Shown here in pieces: positions 17,165-26,581 of a stretch of 64,000 nt of DNA. The first letter of the stretch is position 1. The number at the start of each line of letters is the position of its first letter. The notes under the pieces are model-generated. The model was given only the letters and a program-made list of their open reading frames with translations, searched no databases and was not told the origin of the DNA. The position numbers and the translations under genes were made by a program. This DNA is from Bombella favorum. Lineage in GTDB: Bacteria; Pseudomonadota; Alphaproteobacteria; Acetobacterales; Acetobacteraceae. The stretch is taken from assembly GCF_014048475.1 (NCBI RefSeq), contig NZ_NWUS01000001.1, forward strand, positions 1,106,239 through 1,170,238. Direction: 5' to 3'.

Positions 17165-18358
17165 ATGACTGAAGAGTTCCACAAGATTCGCCGCCTGCCG
17201 CCTTATGTCTTTGCAGAAGTCAATAAAGCCAAGGCCGCCGCACGAGCTGCGGGAGAGGATATTGTGGACCTCGGCATGGGCAACCCAGACAGCCCCCCGC
17301 CGCAGCATGTCATCGACAAGCTGGCTGAGACACTGCGCAACCCCCGTGTGCATGGCTATTCCGTCAGCCGAGGGATTCCCGGCCTCCGCAAGGCACAGGC
17401 TGCCTATTATGAACGCCGCTTCGGCGTGAAGCTGGACCCAGAAACAGAAATCATCGCTACGCTTGGCTCTAAAGAAGGGCTGGCCAATCTGGCCTCAGCC
17501 ATTACAAGCCCCGGCGATACTATTCTGGTACCAAACCCCTCCTACCCCATCCATCAGTTCGGCTTTATTATTGCAGGGGCCTCTGTCCGCTCTGTCCCGG
17601 CTGCGCCAGATGACACCATGCTGGAGGCCCTGTACCGGGCCGTGCGTCATTCCGTCCCCAAGCCGACAGCCCTCATCATCAATTTCCCGTCCAATCCGAC
17701 TGCCTATCTGGCCTCGAAGGAATTCTATAAGGAAATTGTCAAATTCGCCCGGAAGGAAAATATCTGGGTTCTGTCCGACCTTGCCTATTCGGAAATCTAT
17801 TTCGGTGATGAACCACCTCCCTCCATCCTCTCCATCGAAGGGGCGAAGGATATTGCGGTGGAGTTCACCTCCATGTCCAAGACCTACTCCATGGCGGGGT
17901 GGCGCATCGGCTTTGCAGCAGGGAACCCTCGTCTCATTCAGGCCCTGACACGCATCAAATCCTATCTGGATTACGGGGCCTTCACCCCGGTGCAGGTCGC
18001 TGCCACCGCCGCCCTGAACGGCCCGCAGGATTATGTCGAGAACATGCGCCTACTCTATAAGGACCGGCGCGATGTTCTCATCCGTGGGCTGCATGCAGCC
18101 GGGTGGGATGTACCTACGCCGGAAGGCTCCATGTTCGCATGGGCACCTATTCCACCTCAATTTGCCCATCTGGGCAGTGTCGGCTTCTCCAAGCTCTTGC
18201 TGAAGGAAGCCAAGGTCGCCGTGGCACCGGGGTTAGGCTTCGGTGAGCATGGGGACGGGTTTGTCCGTATCGGCCTCGTGGAGAACAACCAGCGTCTCCG
18301 GCAGGCCACACGCTCTATCAAAACCTTCATGAACCAGCATACCGCCTCCAAACCGTAA
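17165..18358 (+). CDS. alaC: class I/II PLP-dependent aminotransferase (AlaC-like)
   Basis: Aminotransferase of 397 residues with the PLP lysine K239 in SMSKTYSMAGWRIG, the PLP-phosphate ring residues of GSKEGLANL, the cofactor Asn-Pro (FPSNPTA) and the C-terminal Arg for substrate carboxylate (FVRIGLVEN). It groups by motif with AlaC/LL-diaminopimelate-type aminotransferases; the likely reaction is pyruvate to alanine with glutamate. The gene begins at ATG 17165 after an AT-rich leader. Position just upstream of hom is common in alphaproteobacteria and suggests co-expression with threonine/methionine synthesis. Exact substrate is inferred. Confidence 0.85.
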   Translation: MTEEFHKIRRLPPYVFAEVNKAKAAARAAGEDIVDLGMGNPDSPPPQHVIDKLAETLRNPRVHGYSVSRGIPGLRKAQAAYYERRFGVKLDPETEIIATLGSKEGLANLASAITSPGDTILVPNPSYPIHQFGFIIAGASVRSVPAAPDDTMLEALYRAVRHSVPKPTALIINFPSNPTAYLASKEFYKEIVKFARKENIWVLSDLAYSEIYFGDEPPPSILSIEGAKDIAVEFTSMSKTYSMAGWRIGFAAGNPRLIQALTRIKSYLDYGAFTPVQVAATAALNGPQDYVENMRLLYKDRRDVLIRGLHAAGWDVPTPEGSMFAWAPIPPQFAHLGSVGFSKLLLKEAKVAVAPGLGFGEHGDGFVRIGLVENNQRLRQATRSIKTFMNQHTASKP

Positions 18359-18413
18359 TGACCCCCGGCCCCATCCCTATGGGGCCTTCAGCCTGACAGG
18401 AAACAACTTCATC

Positions 18414-19748
18414 ATGACCTCCGTGCATCACAACACTGTATCATCCTCCGCCACATCCCCGCTCCGGCTGGGCATTGCCGGCCTCGGGACAGTGGGCACG
18501 GGGGTTATTCGGCTCATCCGCCAACATGACGATCTGCTACGCAACCGCACGGGCCGCGGTATCGAGGTTGTGGCTGTCAGTGCCCGTAACCGCACACGGG
18601 ACCGTGGGATAGACCTTTCCGGCCTTCGCTGGCATGACAACCCCACCGCCTTGGCGAATGACCCGGATGTGGATGTTGTGGTGGAACTGATGGGCGGTGC
18701 TGAAGGTGCTGCCCGCACGCTGGTGACTGAAGCGCTAAAAGCAGGCAAGGCAGTCGTGACAGCGAACAAGGCTCTGGTGGCCCGCCATGCTCAGGAGCTT
18801 GCCCATCTCAGCCATGAACATAAGGCCCCCTTGTTGTTTGAGGCAGCCGTGGCTGGGGGCATCCCCGCCATCAAGATGGTTCGGGAAGGCGTAGCTGCTG
18901 ATGCTCTCACCCGTCTAGGCGGCATCCTCAATGGGACCAGCAACTTTATCCTCACGGAAATGGCCGAGACGGGCCGTGCCTTTGAGGACGTATTGAAAGA
19001 AGCACAAGACAAAGGCTATGCCGAAGCCGACCCCTCCGCCGATATTGATGGATGGGACGCTGCCCACAAGCTCAGCATTCTGACAGCCATTGCCTTCCGT
19101 CCGATCGTGTTTGACAGTCTAGCCGTAAGCGGGATGCGCCGCATCACGACCGATGACATCCATCAGGCTCGCAAACTGGGCTATGCCATCAAAATGCTGG
19201 GCGTAGCCCGCCGCCTGCCAGAAGACCGTGTGGAAGCATGGGTGCAGCCGTGCCTCATCCCGGCCCGCTCCGGTCTGGCGCAGGTGAATGGCGTCTATAA
19301 TGCCCTGACGACCGAAGGCCCCTTCAGCGGTCCCATCACCATCTCCGGCCAGGGTGCTGGGGAAGGCCCCACGGCTGATGCTGTCATGGCCGATGTGATC
19401 GACCTAGCCCGTGGCCACGGTCTGCCCCTCTGGGGCCGGGGGGATGAGCAAGCCCCTATCCCCTGCGAACCAGTGGGCAATCTGGCCAGCCGCTTCTATC
19501 TCCGCATCACACTCGCAAACAGCGTGAATGCAGACACATCCCTAAGCGAACTCCGTACCATCCTGGGCAATGAAGATATCGCCGTGGAGCAAGGTCATCA
19601 CCACACTTCACAAGGCGGGGCCACACAGATCATCCTGCTGACCAAGCCTGTTACCCTGAACAACATCGACCGTATCCTACCCATCCTTGAGGAAATGCCT
19701 ATTGTACAGGGCACGCCGCTGGCCCTGAAAGTAGAAGACCTGCCATGA
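18414..19748 (+). CDS. hom: homoserine dehydrogenase
   Basis: Homoserine dehydrogenase (444 residues) reduces aspartate semialdehyde to homoserine, the common precursor of threonine and methionine. The Rossmann motif GIAGLGTVGTGV is at the N-terminus, the catalytic region includes the conserved NGTSNFIL and DIDGWDAAHKLSIL, and a C-terminal ACT regulatory domain (RITLANSVNADTSLSEL to the end) allows feedback control by threonine. A small hairpin (GGCCCC...GGGGCC) lies between the preceding gene and this one. It overlaps glpX by four bases, giving the conserved alphaproteobacterial order hom-glpX-recJ. Confidence 0.97.
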   Translation: MTSVHHNTVSSSATSPLRLGIAGLGTVGTGVIRLIRQHDDLLRNRTGRGIEVVAVSARNRTRDRGIDLSGLRWHDNPTALANDPDVDVVVELMGGAEGAARTLVTEALKAGKAVVTANKALVARHAQELAHLSHEHKAPLLFEAAVAGGIPAIKMVREGVAADALTRLGGILNGTSNFILTEMAETGRAFEDVLKEAQDKGYAEADPSADIDGWDAAHKLSILTAIAFRPIVFDSLAVSGMRRITTDDIHQARKLGYAIKMLGVARRLPEDRVEAWVQPCLIPARSGLAQVNGVYNALTTEGPFSGPITISGQGAGEGPTADAVMADVIDLARGHGLPLWGRGDEQAPIPCEPVGNLASRFYLRITLANSVNADTSLSELRTILGNEDIAVEQGHHHTSQGGATQIILLTKPVTLNNIDRILPILEEMPIVQGTPLALKVEDLP

Positions 19749-20749
19749 CAGCGAAACAGACCCACCATGTCCCCCATGAGTACCGTGTCACGGGCCGCAA
19801 TCTGGGGCTGGACCTTGCCCGTGTGACTGAGGCTGCCGCCATCGCCTCCGCCCGCTGGACGGGCCGGGGCGACAAGAACGCCGCAGACGGTGCCGCCGTC
19901 GAAGCCATGCGCAAAGCCTTTGATACGGTGGCCATCAATGGCACCGTCACCATTGGCGAGGGGGAAATGGATGAAGCCCCCATGCTCTATATTGGCGAAA
20001 AAGTAGGCTGCGGCGGGCCGGACATGGATATCGCCGTAGACCCGCTGGAAGGCACCAACCTCTGCGCCCGCAGCCTGCCCAATGCCATCACAGTTGTGGC
20101 CTTGGCACAAAAAGGCTGTTTCCTCCACGCTCCTGACATCTACATGCAAAAAATTGCCGTAGGCCCTGGTTTGCCGGAAGGTGTGGTGGATATTGATGCC
20201 TCCATAGGCCAGAATCTGGCCAGTCTCGCACAAGCCAAAAAATGTGACGTCAGCGACCTGACCCTCTGCGCACTAGAGAGGGAACGCCATAATGAACTTG
20301 TCGCCAAGGCACGGGAGGCCGGGGCCCGTGTCCGGTTGCTCAGCGATGGTGATGTGGCTGCTGTAATTGCTACCTGCCTTCCCGGTAGTGGTGTCGACAT
20401 TTATGCCGGGAGTGGCGGCGCCCCGGAAGGCGTGCTGGCCGCTGCTGCCATACGCTGCATGAACGGGCAGATGCAAGGACGCCTTCTTTTTGAAAATGAA
20501 GAGCAAATCGCCCGGACCCGCAGCATGATCCGCCCCGACCTCGACCCAACGCAGGCCCTCAGTCTGACAGACATGGCCGCTGGGCCAGTTTTCTTCTGCG
20601 CTACCGGCGTAACGACAGGGGACCTACTACGGGGGATTGAATATCCCTCCAGCAATTATATCCGCACCCATTCCGTCATGATGCGCTCAGAAAGTGGTAC
20701 TATCCGCTATATGGAGACCTATCACCTCCTCGACCCCCACGCAGCCTGA
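19745..20749 (+). CDS. glpX: class II fructose-1,6-bisphosphatase
   Basis: GlpX-type enzyme (334 residues) that hydrolyses fructose-1,6-bisphosphate for gluconeogenesis and the pentose phosphate cycle. Metal and substrate motifs are visible: TIGEGEMDEAPML around residue 70 and DPLEGTNL at 99-106, then LSDGDVAA and GSGGAPEGVLAAAA. Length matches the family. Overlaps hom by four bases and is 14 bases from recJ. In acetic acid bacteria, where carbon runs through the pentose phosphate and Entner-Doudoroff routes, this is expected to be the main FBPase. Confidence 0.96.
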   Translation: MTAKQTHHVPHEYRVTGRNLGLDLARVTEAAAIASARWTGRGDKNAADGAAVEAMRKAFDTVAINGTVTIGEGEMDEAPMLYIGEKVGCGGPDMDIAVDPLEGTNLCARSLPNAITVVALAQKGCFLHAPDIYMQKIAVGPGLPEGVVDIDASIGQNLASLAQAKKCDVSDLTLCALERERHNELVAKAREAGARVRLLSDGDVAAVIATCLPGSGVDIYAGSGGAPEGVLAAAAIRCMNGQMQGRLLFENEEQIARTRSMIRPDLDPTQALSLTDMAAGPVFFCATGVTTGDLLRGIEYPSSNYIRTHSVMMRSESGTIRYMETYHLLDPHAA

Positions 20750-20763
20750 CCTCACCAACTCCG

Positions 20764-22575
20764 ATGCATCCAGCCACGCCCTCACAGCCCCTTCCTGCCC
20801 TTGTTCTGAATGTCCAACATAGTGCGGGACTGCGGCGATGGGTCTGGCGGCATCCCATTTTGGCAGAAACAGATAACCGGCTCGCACTGGCCCTTGCCCA
20901 GAAGATGGACATATCCGAGCTAGCGGCCCGTATTCTAGCCGGGCGGGGTATTTCTGCCGAAACGGTAGAAACCTACCTTCAACCCCGGCTACGGGATGCC
21001 CTTCCTAACCCCTCCACACTGAAGGACATGGACGCTACGGCACTACGACTGGCGGCTGCCGTAAAGACCGGCGAAACAGTTGGGATTCTCGGGGATTATG
21101 ACGTGGATGGAGCCTGCGGTACGGCTCTGCTCAGCTCTACCCTCACCGCTCTGGGCTGCACAGTTCTCACCCATATTCCTGACCGCTTAGCGGAAGGGTA
21201 TGGCCCCAATATCCCCGCTCTGGACGCTATGCTCAACAAAGGAGCCACTCTGCTTGTATGTGTCGATTGCGGCACAGCAGCCATTGAGATTCTGGATCAT
21301 TTTGAGGGGCGTGCGGACCGGATCGTTTTAGACCACCACAAGCCAGATGGTGTACGTCTACCCAAAGGGCTGGTCGTGAATCCCAACCGGCTGGACTGTG
21401 AGTCCGGTCTTGGGCATCTTTGTGCGACGGCTGTTGCATTTCTGACGGTCATAGCCTTGCAACGGACCCTTCGCCAACAAGGCTGGTTCGACACACACCC
21501 CGCACCAGACCCTTTAGCCCTGCTCGACCTAACCGCTCTGGCTACCATTTGTGACGTCATGCCGCTACGAGGCCTCAACCGCGCCCTTGTAGCGCAGGGG
21601 CTAAAGGTTATGAATCGTCGCCAGAGGATTGGTCTCGCAGCACTGGCTAATGTTGCTGGTGTCAAAGCCAACGCTAGTGCCATGAGCTGCGGCTTTGCCC
21701 TTGGGCCCCGCATCAATGCCGGAGGGCGCATTGCCAAGGCGGGACAGGGCTTACAACTCCTTCTTAGCCAGTCCGAACATGAAGCGCAGACCATTGCTGA
21801 AGAGCTGGATGCCGTTAACAAAAAACGTCAGACAGTGGAAAGCCATATTCTGGATACCGCCATGGAGCTAGCCCAGAAACAGATAGACGCTGGCCATGCT
21901 GTCATTTTTCTACATGACAGCAACTGGCACTCCGGCGTGGTTGGCATTGTAGCCGGACGACTGAAGGAACGCTTCAATCGTCCCGCTCTGGTTGGTGCCC
22001 TACAAGATGGTGTGGTAAAAGGCTCTGCCCGGTCTGTCACGGGGCTGGATATTGGGGCGGCCATCATTCATGCCCACCAGTCCGGCCTATTGCTGACAGG
22101 GGGAGGCCATGCCATGGCCGCTGGCTTCTCTGTAAAAGAAGAAAATTGCGCCGCCCTCCATGCCCAACTAGATGAAGACCTCAAGGAAGCCCTAAGCCTT
22201 CCCCCGCAAGATGATTTGCTGCTGGATGGTGTTATCACCGTCAAAGGGGCCACGCCGACACTAGCAAAGCAGATCGCCCTACTGGCTCCATTCGGGCCAG
22301 GCAATGAAGAGCCTCTATTAGCCATACGGGATGTTCGCTGCGTAAAGGCTGACCGAATTGGGCAGGACGGTAATACATTACGGGTCATTCTACAGGATGC
22401 TGACGGCTATAGCCGGATCAAGGGGCTTGTCTTCCGTGTTGGAGATAAACATTTCACCGACTTGCTGGAAGATCGTAATCGCCCGCTACTGCATGTGGCC
22501 GGACAGCTACGTCTTGAAACATGGCAAGAACGAGAAAATCTCACTTTCTTCATTTTTGACGCCGCAAGGGCTTGA
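20764..22575 (+). CDS. recJ: single-stranded-DNA-specific exonuclease RecJ
   Basis: RecJ (603 residues) degrades single-stranded DNA 5' to 3' in recombination and mismatch repair. DHH-family motifs are present: GDYDVDGACGTALL near residue 110, VDCGTAA, and LDHHKPDG near 190, then the DHHA1 segment SGVVGIVAGRLKERFNRPA and GGHAMAAGFS. The C-terminal OB-like domain is complete. Third gene of the hom-glpX-recJ run. Its stop codon lies inside the -35 element of the tRNA-Glu promoter. Confidence 0.96.
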   Translation: MHPATPSQPLPALVLNVQHSAGLRRWVWRHPILAETDNRLALALAQKMDISELAARILAGRGISAETVETYLQPRLRDALPNPSTLKDMDATALRLAAAVKTGETVGILGDYDVDGACGTALLSSTLTALGCTVLTHIPDRLAEGYGPNIPALDAMLNKGATLLVCVDCGTAAIEILDHFEGRADRIVLDHHKPDGVRLPKGLVVNPNRLDCESGLGHLCATAVAFLTVIALQRTLRQQGWFDTHPAPDPLALLDLTALATICDVMPLRGLNRALVAQGLKVMNRRQRIGLAALANVAGVKANASAMSCGFALGPRINAGGRIAKAGQGLQLLLSQSEHEAQTIAEELDAVNKKRQTVESHILDTAMELAQKQIDAGHAVIFLHDSNWHSGVVGIVAGRLKERFNRPALVGALQDGVVKGSARSVTGLDIGAAIIHAHQSGLLLTGGGHAMAAGFSVKEENCAALHAQLDEDLKEALSLPPQDDLLLDGVITVKGATPTLAKQIALLAPFGPGNEEPLLAIRDVRCVKADRIGQDGNTLRVILQDADGYSRIKGLVFRVGDKHFTDLLEDRNRPLLHVAGQLRLETWQERENLTFFIFDAARA

Positions 22576-22600
22576 CCTTTCCCCCTTTCCTGCCTATTAA
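22572..22600 (+). promoter_or_regulatory. promoter of tRNA-Glu
   Basis: TTGACC (22572-22577) and TATTAA (22595-22600) with a 17-base spacer. The -35 overlaps the recJ stop codon. The expected start is about ten bases before the mature tRNA. Confidence 0.65.
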
Positions 22601-22616
22601 CCCCCTCACGCCTTTA

Positions 22617-22692
22617 GTCCCGTTCGTCTAGAGGCCTAGGACACCGCCCTTTCACGGCGGCAACACGGGTTCGAATCCCGTACGGGACGCCA
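22617..22692 (+). tRNA. tRNA-Glu (TTC)
   Basis: A 76-base cloverleaf with encoded CCA. The acceptor GTCCCGT pairs perfectly with ACGGGAC, the anticodon loop CTTTCAC gives TTC, the T-loop GGTTCGAATCC is standard and the discriminator is G73. Own promoter overlapping the end of recJ. The 179 bases after it, up to the chorismatase gene, show no feature. Confidence 0.97.
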
Positions 22693-22871
22693 GATCATAT
22701 TCTGTGGCTATTCACAAACTACCCCTCCTAAATTGCTTATCGGATTTCCGTTTCACTTAGGTGAAGGTTTGCTGCATTGCTATTGTGGCTCTAGGCAACT
22801 TAGTCCGACGCTATCTATTTTTAGGCAAGGCAATAGAGGAAGTAGAATATTATCTACATCCTCAATAACCA

Positions 22872-23867
22872 TTATCCCACAAACACCCCTTCAACCTCCA
22901 GCAGCAACTCTGCCCGGCAGATGTCAGCGATGAAAAGCGGAGCCTGATCTGGTGGGCAAGGGAAGGCCTGTGCAATGGCCGTTCGTACTGTCGAAGCATC
23001 TTCGGGGTGCCGGACATAAAGCTTCATACTCTCGAAGCGACCATTGCCAAGACGGGAGAAGCGTTTTCCAGCGGCATCAAGTAAGGAATTGATTGTCTCA
23101 ATCGTGACAGAAAGCTGATCTTCTACAGTCTGCCCTACAGATTCGTGCCCCCGAATGCTTGCCGTACCGGAAAGATACAAAACCGTCCGCTCTGCTCCCT
23201 CCATCACAGTTGCACGGGCAAAAGATGGTGAACGCCGCCCATAACGGGGCGGATAATGATAAGCGGGAAGCTGGCTGGGGTTCTCCAGATTCACGCCGCT
23301 CACCTGCCGGTGGGCAATCAGAAATACGGCTACACCGCCCGAGGAAAGGCCGATACCTGTCGCTGCGGGCAGCTCGTCAAGACCGACATTCATGGCCTCA
23401 AAAGCTTGAGAGCGGCCACTACAAAAGTCCCGGTAACGCTCTTCTCCCCGGACATTATCCCGATTAATAGCCCCCAAATAATTCCACATCCGATATATAT
23501 GGCCAAACCCTTTGGTGCGCGCCAAAGTGATCAGACGTTCGTAATGGGACTGCACCGCATCACACAATTCCGGCTGGTCCTGCACCCAGAAAGCCGCAAA
23601 GAACAGATCACCTTCACTGCTCCAACCAATGCCGTCTTCTATCCCAGCCCGCCGCTCTCCTGCAGCGTTTTCTCCTAAGGGCATCTCCGACAAGGAGGCC
23701 GGGCACCAATGCTCGTATACCGCCGGCATGGGGCCAGGCAATGTCATGCAGACACGGCCATTCCTTACATCCAGATCGGCCCCGGAACCCCCATAGCAAA
23801 GAGTGGCCAGAGGAGACGTCTCTGTCTTTTCTTGTCCGAAATGATAAACGGGCAACAATACCATCAT
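22872..23867 (-). CDS. XanB2/FkbO-family chorismatase
   Basis: Chorismatase-like protein of 331 residues that should release pyruvate from chorismate and supply a hydroxybenzoate (3-HBA or 4-HBA in XanB2). Family signatures by eye: RMWNYLGAINRDN, ERYRDFCSGRSQAF, ATGIGLSSGGVAVFLIA, and NPSQLPAYHYPPRYGRRSPS followed by LYLSGTASIRGHESV. The C-terminal half has the RidA-like fold of this family. The gene borders the aryl polyene operon, whose AMP-ligase needs a free aromatic acid, so starter supply is the likely job. Which isomer is formed depends on active-site residues that I cannot assign without a structure alignment. Confidence 0.82.
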   Translation of the reverse strand: MMVLLPVYHFGQEKTETSPLATLCYGGSGADLDVRNGRVCMTLPGPMPAVYEHWCPASLSEMPLGENAAGERRAGIEDGIGWSSEGDLFFAAFWVQDQPELCDAVQSHYERLITLARTKGFGHIYRMWNYLGAINRDNVRGEERYRDFCSGRSQAFEAMNVGLDELPAATGIGLSSGGVAVFLIAHRQVSGVNLENPSQLPAYHYPPRYGRRSPSFARATVMEGAERTVLYLSGTASIRGHESVGQTVEDQLSVTIETINSLLDAAGKRFSRLGNGRFESMKLYVRHPEDASTVRTAIAQAFPCPPDQAPLFIADICRAELLLEVEGVFVG

Positions 23868-23966
23868 GCTTCATGCCACTCCATGAAAACGAACCACAGC
23901 AGCCTACCTCTTATGCGAAAGCCTTGCTGAAGGCCAAACGCTAATACCAACAAAGCAAGGCCCGCC

Positions 23967-24635
23967 TCACTTTAAATCTTTCCTCATGAATACGGCACGA
24001 CCCGCCATGAAATTTTGTTTCAAACTGGAATGATCATAATTCCGAATGACAAGACGCCGTATTGCCATTTCCACAGCAAAGCAGACAAAGGTAGCCAGAA
24101 TAGTTCCACCCTCAAGCGGTATGCGCCACAAATCTCCCCGCATCGCACACAGCCACAATATAAGCGGGGCTAGAAGGGCGAGAATAAAGAACAGGCACCA
24201 TGCCCATGTCAGCCTCACCGTATAACGCTGCACATCTGGTCGCAGGGGGGTACCATGCACAGCCTCGGCCAGACATGTCACCAACGGGACCCGCCCCTGC
24301 CTGAGAGAACACGCAAAAACTCTCAGCATCCCCAACAACATCAGCTCATAAATGGCAATCTGATCATACAGCCGGAAACAGGCTGGGAAATACCACCCTA
24401 ATACCCCCATAACCGGTACCAACAATAACCAGACCAGATGCCTGCCACAGAGAAGGCCCACTAGCTGCATCATGACCCCAAGGCTGATGCAACCAGCAAA
24501 TACGCCCCAACTAGACGGCACCAGACCAACCAGCCCTATCCCCCCAAATAGTAGAGCAAACCGCCACAATCGCCCGGCCCTCCCCTTGCTGGATAGTAAA
24601 CCCGCTGCTAAATTGTGATAGACCTTACCTATCAT
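23967..24635 (-). CDS. integral membrane protein of aryl polyene clusters (COG4648-like)
   Basis: Membrane protein of 222 residues with about six hydrophobic segments (WRFALLFGGIGLVGLVPSS, GCISLGVMMQLVGLLCG, LVWLLLVPVMGVLGWYF, LMLLGMLRVFACSL, WCLFFILALLAPLILWL, ILATFVCFAVEMAIRRLVI). Proteins of this type are regular members of aryl polyene clusters, where their role is unproven; export or membrane assembly of the pigment is likely. Start ATG 24635 is preferred to the TTG three bases upstream. It is divergent from the carrier-protein gene with only 18 bases between starts, so the promoters of both genes must overlap each other's coding sequence. Confidence 0.75.
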   Translation of the reverse strand: MIGKVYHNLAAGLLSSKGRAGRLWRFALLFGGIGLVGLVPSSWGVFAGCISLGVMMQLVGLLCGRHLVWLLLVPVMGVLGWYFPACFRLYDQIAIYELMLLGMLRVFACSLRQGRVPLVTCLAEAVHGTPLRPDVQRYTVRLTWAWCLFFILALLAPLILWLCAMRGDLWRIPLEGGTILATFVCFAVEMAIRRLVIRNYDHSSLKQNFMAGRAVFMRKDLK

Positions 24636-24653
24636 CAATGGATAAACCTCTTA

Positions 24654-24938
24654 GTGACGACAGTTCCCTCTTCTCACGATCAGACAGCTCTGGAACGTGA
24701 ATTGGCTGCCCATTTAACAGAGGCCGTCCAGCTGGATATGGATCCCCTCGATATTGATCCCAACATGCCCCTCTTTGGGGAAGGGCTGGGGCTGGATTCC
24801 ATCGATGTGCTAGAAATAGCCCTCATGGTCAACACGCAATACGGGATCAAGCTGGAATCGCACGATGATAATAACCGCGAGATATTCCACTCCCTCCGCT
24901 CTCTCGCACATTATATCAGTACACACCGTCCAGGCTGA
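24654..24938 (+). CDS. acyl carrier protein of the aryl polyene pathway
   Basis: Carrier protein of 94 residues with the phosphopantetheine site GLDSIDVLEIALMV; the serine of DSID would carry the growing chain. Acidic helix II and the following NREIFHSLRSLAHYI match the ACP fold. The start is uncertain: GTG 24654 has a weak GGATAA upstream, and GTG 24615 is in frame but would overlap the divergent membrane-protein gene. Only one carrier protein is present, whereas many aryl polyene clusters have two. Its stop shares a base with the ATG of the AMP-ligase gene. Confidence 0.88.
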   Translation: MTTVPSSHDQTALERELAAHLTEAVQLDMDPLDIDPNMPLFGEGLGLDSIDVLEIALMVNTQYGIKLESHDDNNREIFHSLRSLAHYISTHRPG

Positions 24939-26581
24939 TGCCTGCCCCGCCTGACCTATCCCTCATCACCGCACCAGAGCGTCCTGTCTTCCATACGGCC
25001 ACGGGGCCCCTGTACGGCACACAGCTACTATCCCACGCTTGGGCACTGGCGAAACGACTACCGGCTCGCCCGGTCATCAACCTTCATACTAATCCGCTAC
25101 AATTCACTCTCGTCTTTCTTGCCACCCTCATGAAGGGGCAATATTGCCTGCTCTCCAGCAATCATGCCCTCTCCCAGCTTGCCACCCTTCAGAAAGACCA
25201 TGACGCCCTCTGTACAGGCCCTTCCCTACCTGCCCCCCTAACCGGCTTTTCTCTCCCGCCACTTTCCGATCTCACATCGGCCCGTCAGGACAATATCCGC
25301 CTACCTACCACCTACGAAGCGGCCCATGTCTTCACATCCGGGAGCACGGGGCAGGCCCGAGTTCACAAGAAATGCTGGGGAGAGCTGGTAGCACGTAGCC
25401 ATGCCGCCCTCCCGCTACTGGCCCCCTCATCTCCAAAAGATACAACTCTACTGGGAACGGTGCCGCCCTATCACATGTATGGCTTTGAGACACTTATCCT
25501 GCAAAGCCTGCACACCCCCACAGCTACGGCCAGCGGCCCCAGCTTTTTCCCCGGCGATGTAGAGAAACTATTGGGCAGCACACCGGGCCACCATACCCTC
25601 ATCACCACCCCAATCCATCTACGATCCCTTACGACAGCACAGGCTATATTACCGGGACTAGAACGCATCATCTCCGCTTCCGCCCCACTGCCCCGAGAGC
25701 TGGCACTGGAAGCAGAAAAACGTTTTCATGCCCCTGTCATGGAGATTTATGGCTCAACAGAGACCGGGTCCGTTGCTAGCCGCCGGACAATCAGCACCGA
25801 TCCGTGGCAGCTCTATGATGGCATCACCCTAACGGACATACCGGATGACGGGCAGGGCCAAACCCATATCTGCCACGCTCCCCATGCCACATCCTACCCG
25901 CTAAACGATATCATCACCATGGAAGGCCCACGCCATTTCCATCTGATCGACCGCAAAGGTGACCTGCTTAAAATAGCCGGCAAGCGCACGTCCTACGGGG
26001 CTCTCAACAAAGCACTACTTCAGACTAAAGGAATCATTGATGGCTGTTTCGCTCCCCTTTTCAGTGAGGAAGAACTAAAAGAGGTAGGAGCCGAGCCGAC
26101 ACGTCTACAGGCCTTTATTGTCACCGGAGCAGATGAGACCACCACCATCATGAGAGCTCTCCGTCAGCATATTGATCCGGCCTTCATGCCACGGCGGCTT
26201 GTCCGCCTGCCCGGCCTGCCTCGCAACCCGGTGGGCAAACTGACACGCCAGGCATTGGAAACGCTCGTCCGGGACTATGCGGAAAAACGTTCCCATCCCC
26301 CTTTCTCTATTCCAGCCGGCCACCCAGCCCTACCCGGCCATTTCCCCGGGGATCCCACCGTTCCGGGCATCATTCTTCTGGAACGTATCTTCGCCTTGCT
26401 GGGGGTGCCTGTTCGTACCATCAGCAGCGTGAAGTTCCTCTCCATCGTCAGGCCTGATGAGCCCCTCCAACTACTCTCCAGTGCGCTGGGTGGCGGGCAG
26501 ATACGCTTTAGCCTCCATCATCTTTCCGGCCCTCTGAAAGGAACCGTCATTCTCCGGGGGCAGATCGGAAGTCCATCCTGA
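24938..26581 (+). CDS. AMP-dependent aryl-ACP ligase fused to a hot-dog 3-hydroxyacyl dehydratase
   Basis: Two-domain protein of 547 residues. Residues 1 to about 440 are an adenylate-forming ligase: P-loop FTSGSTGQ at 132-139, MEIYGSTETGS near 268, and DRKGDLLKIAGKRTS for the hinge, expected to load the hydroxybenzoate starter onto the carrier protein. The last 100 residues are a FabZ-like dehydratase half with GHFPGDPTVPGI at 467-478. In many aryl polyene clusters ligase and dehydratase are separate genes, so the fusion economises on two steps. The P-loop and hinge lysine look intact. It overlaps both neighbours by one base. Confidence 0.87.
   Translation: MPAPPDLSLITAPERPVFHTATGPLYGTQLLSHAWALAKRLPARPVINLHTNPLQFTLVFLATLMKGQYCLLSSNHALSQLATLQKDHDALCTGPSLPAPLTGFSLPPLSDLTSARQDNIRLPTTYEAAHVFTSGSTGQARVHKKCWGELVARSHAALPLLAPSSPKDTTLLGTVPPYHMYGFETLILQSLHTPTATASGPSFFPGDVEKLLGSTPGHHTLITTPIHLRSLTTAQAILPGLERIISASAPLPRELALEAEKRFHAPVMEIYGSTETGSVASRRTISTDPWQLYDGITLTDIPDDGQGQTHICHAPHATSYPLNDIITMEGPRHFHLIDRKGDLLKIAGKRTSYGALNKALLQTKGIIDGCFAPLFSEEELKEVGAEPTRLQAFIVTGADETTTIMRALRQHIDPAFMPRRLVRLPGLPRNPVGKLTRQALETLVRDYAEKRSHPPFSIPAGHPALPGHFPGDPTVPGIILLERIFALLGVPVRTISSVKFLSIVRPDEPLQLLSSALGGGQIRFSLHHLSGPLKGTVILRGQIGSPS

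Noticed and set aside
22733..22933. 66-codon frame after tRNA-Glu
   Set aside because: It runs into the antisense of the chorismatase gene and has no protein-like features.
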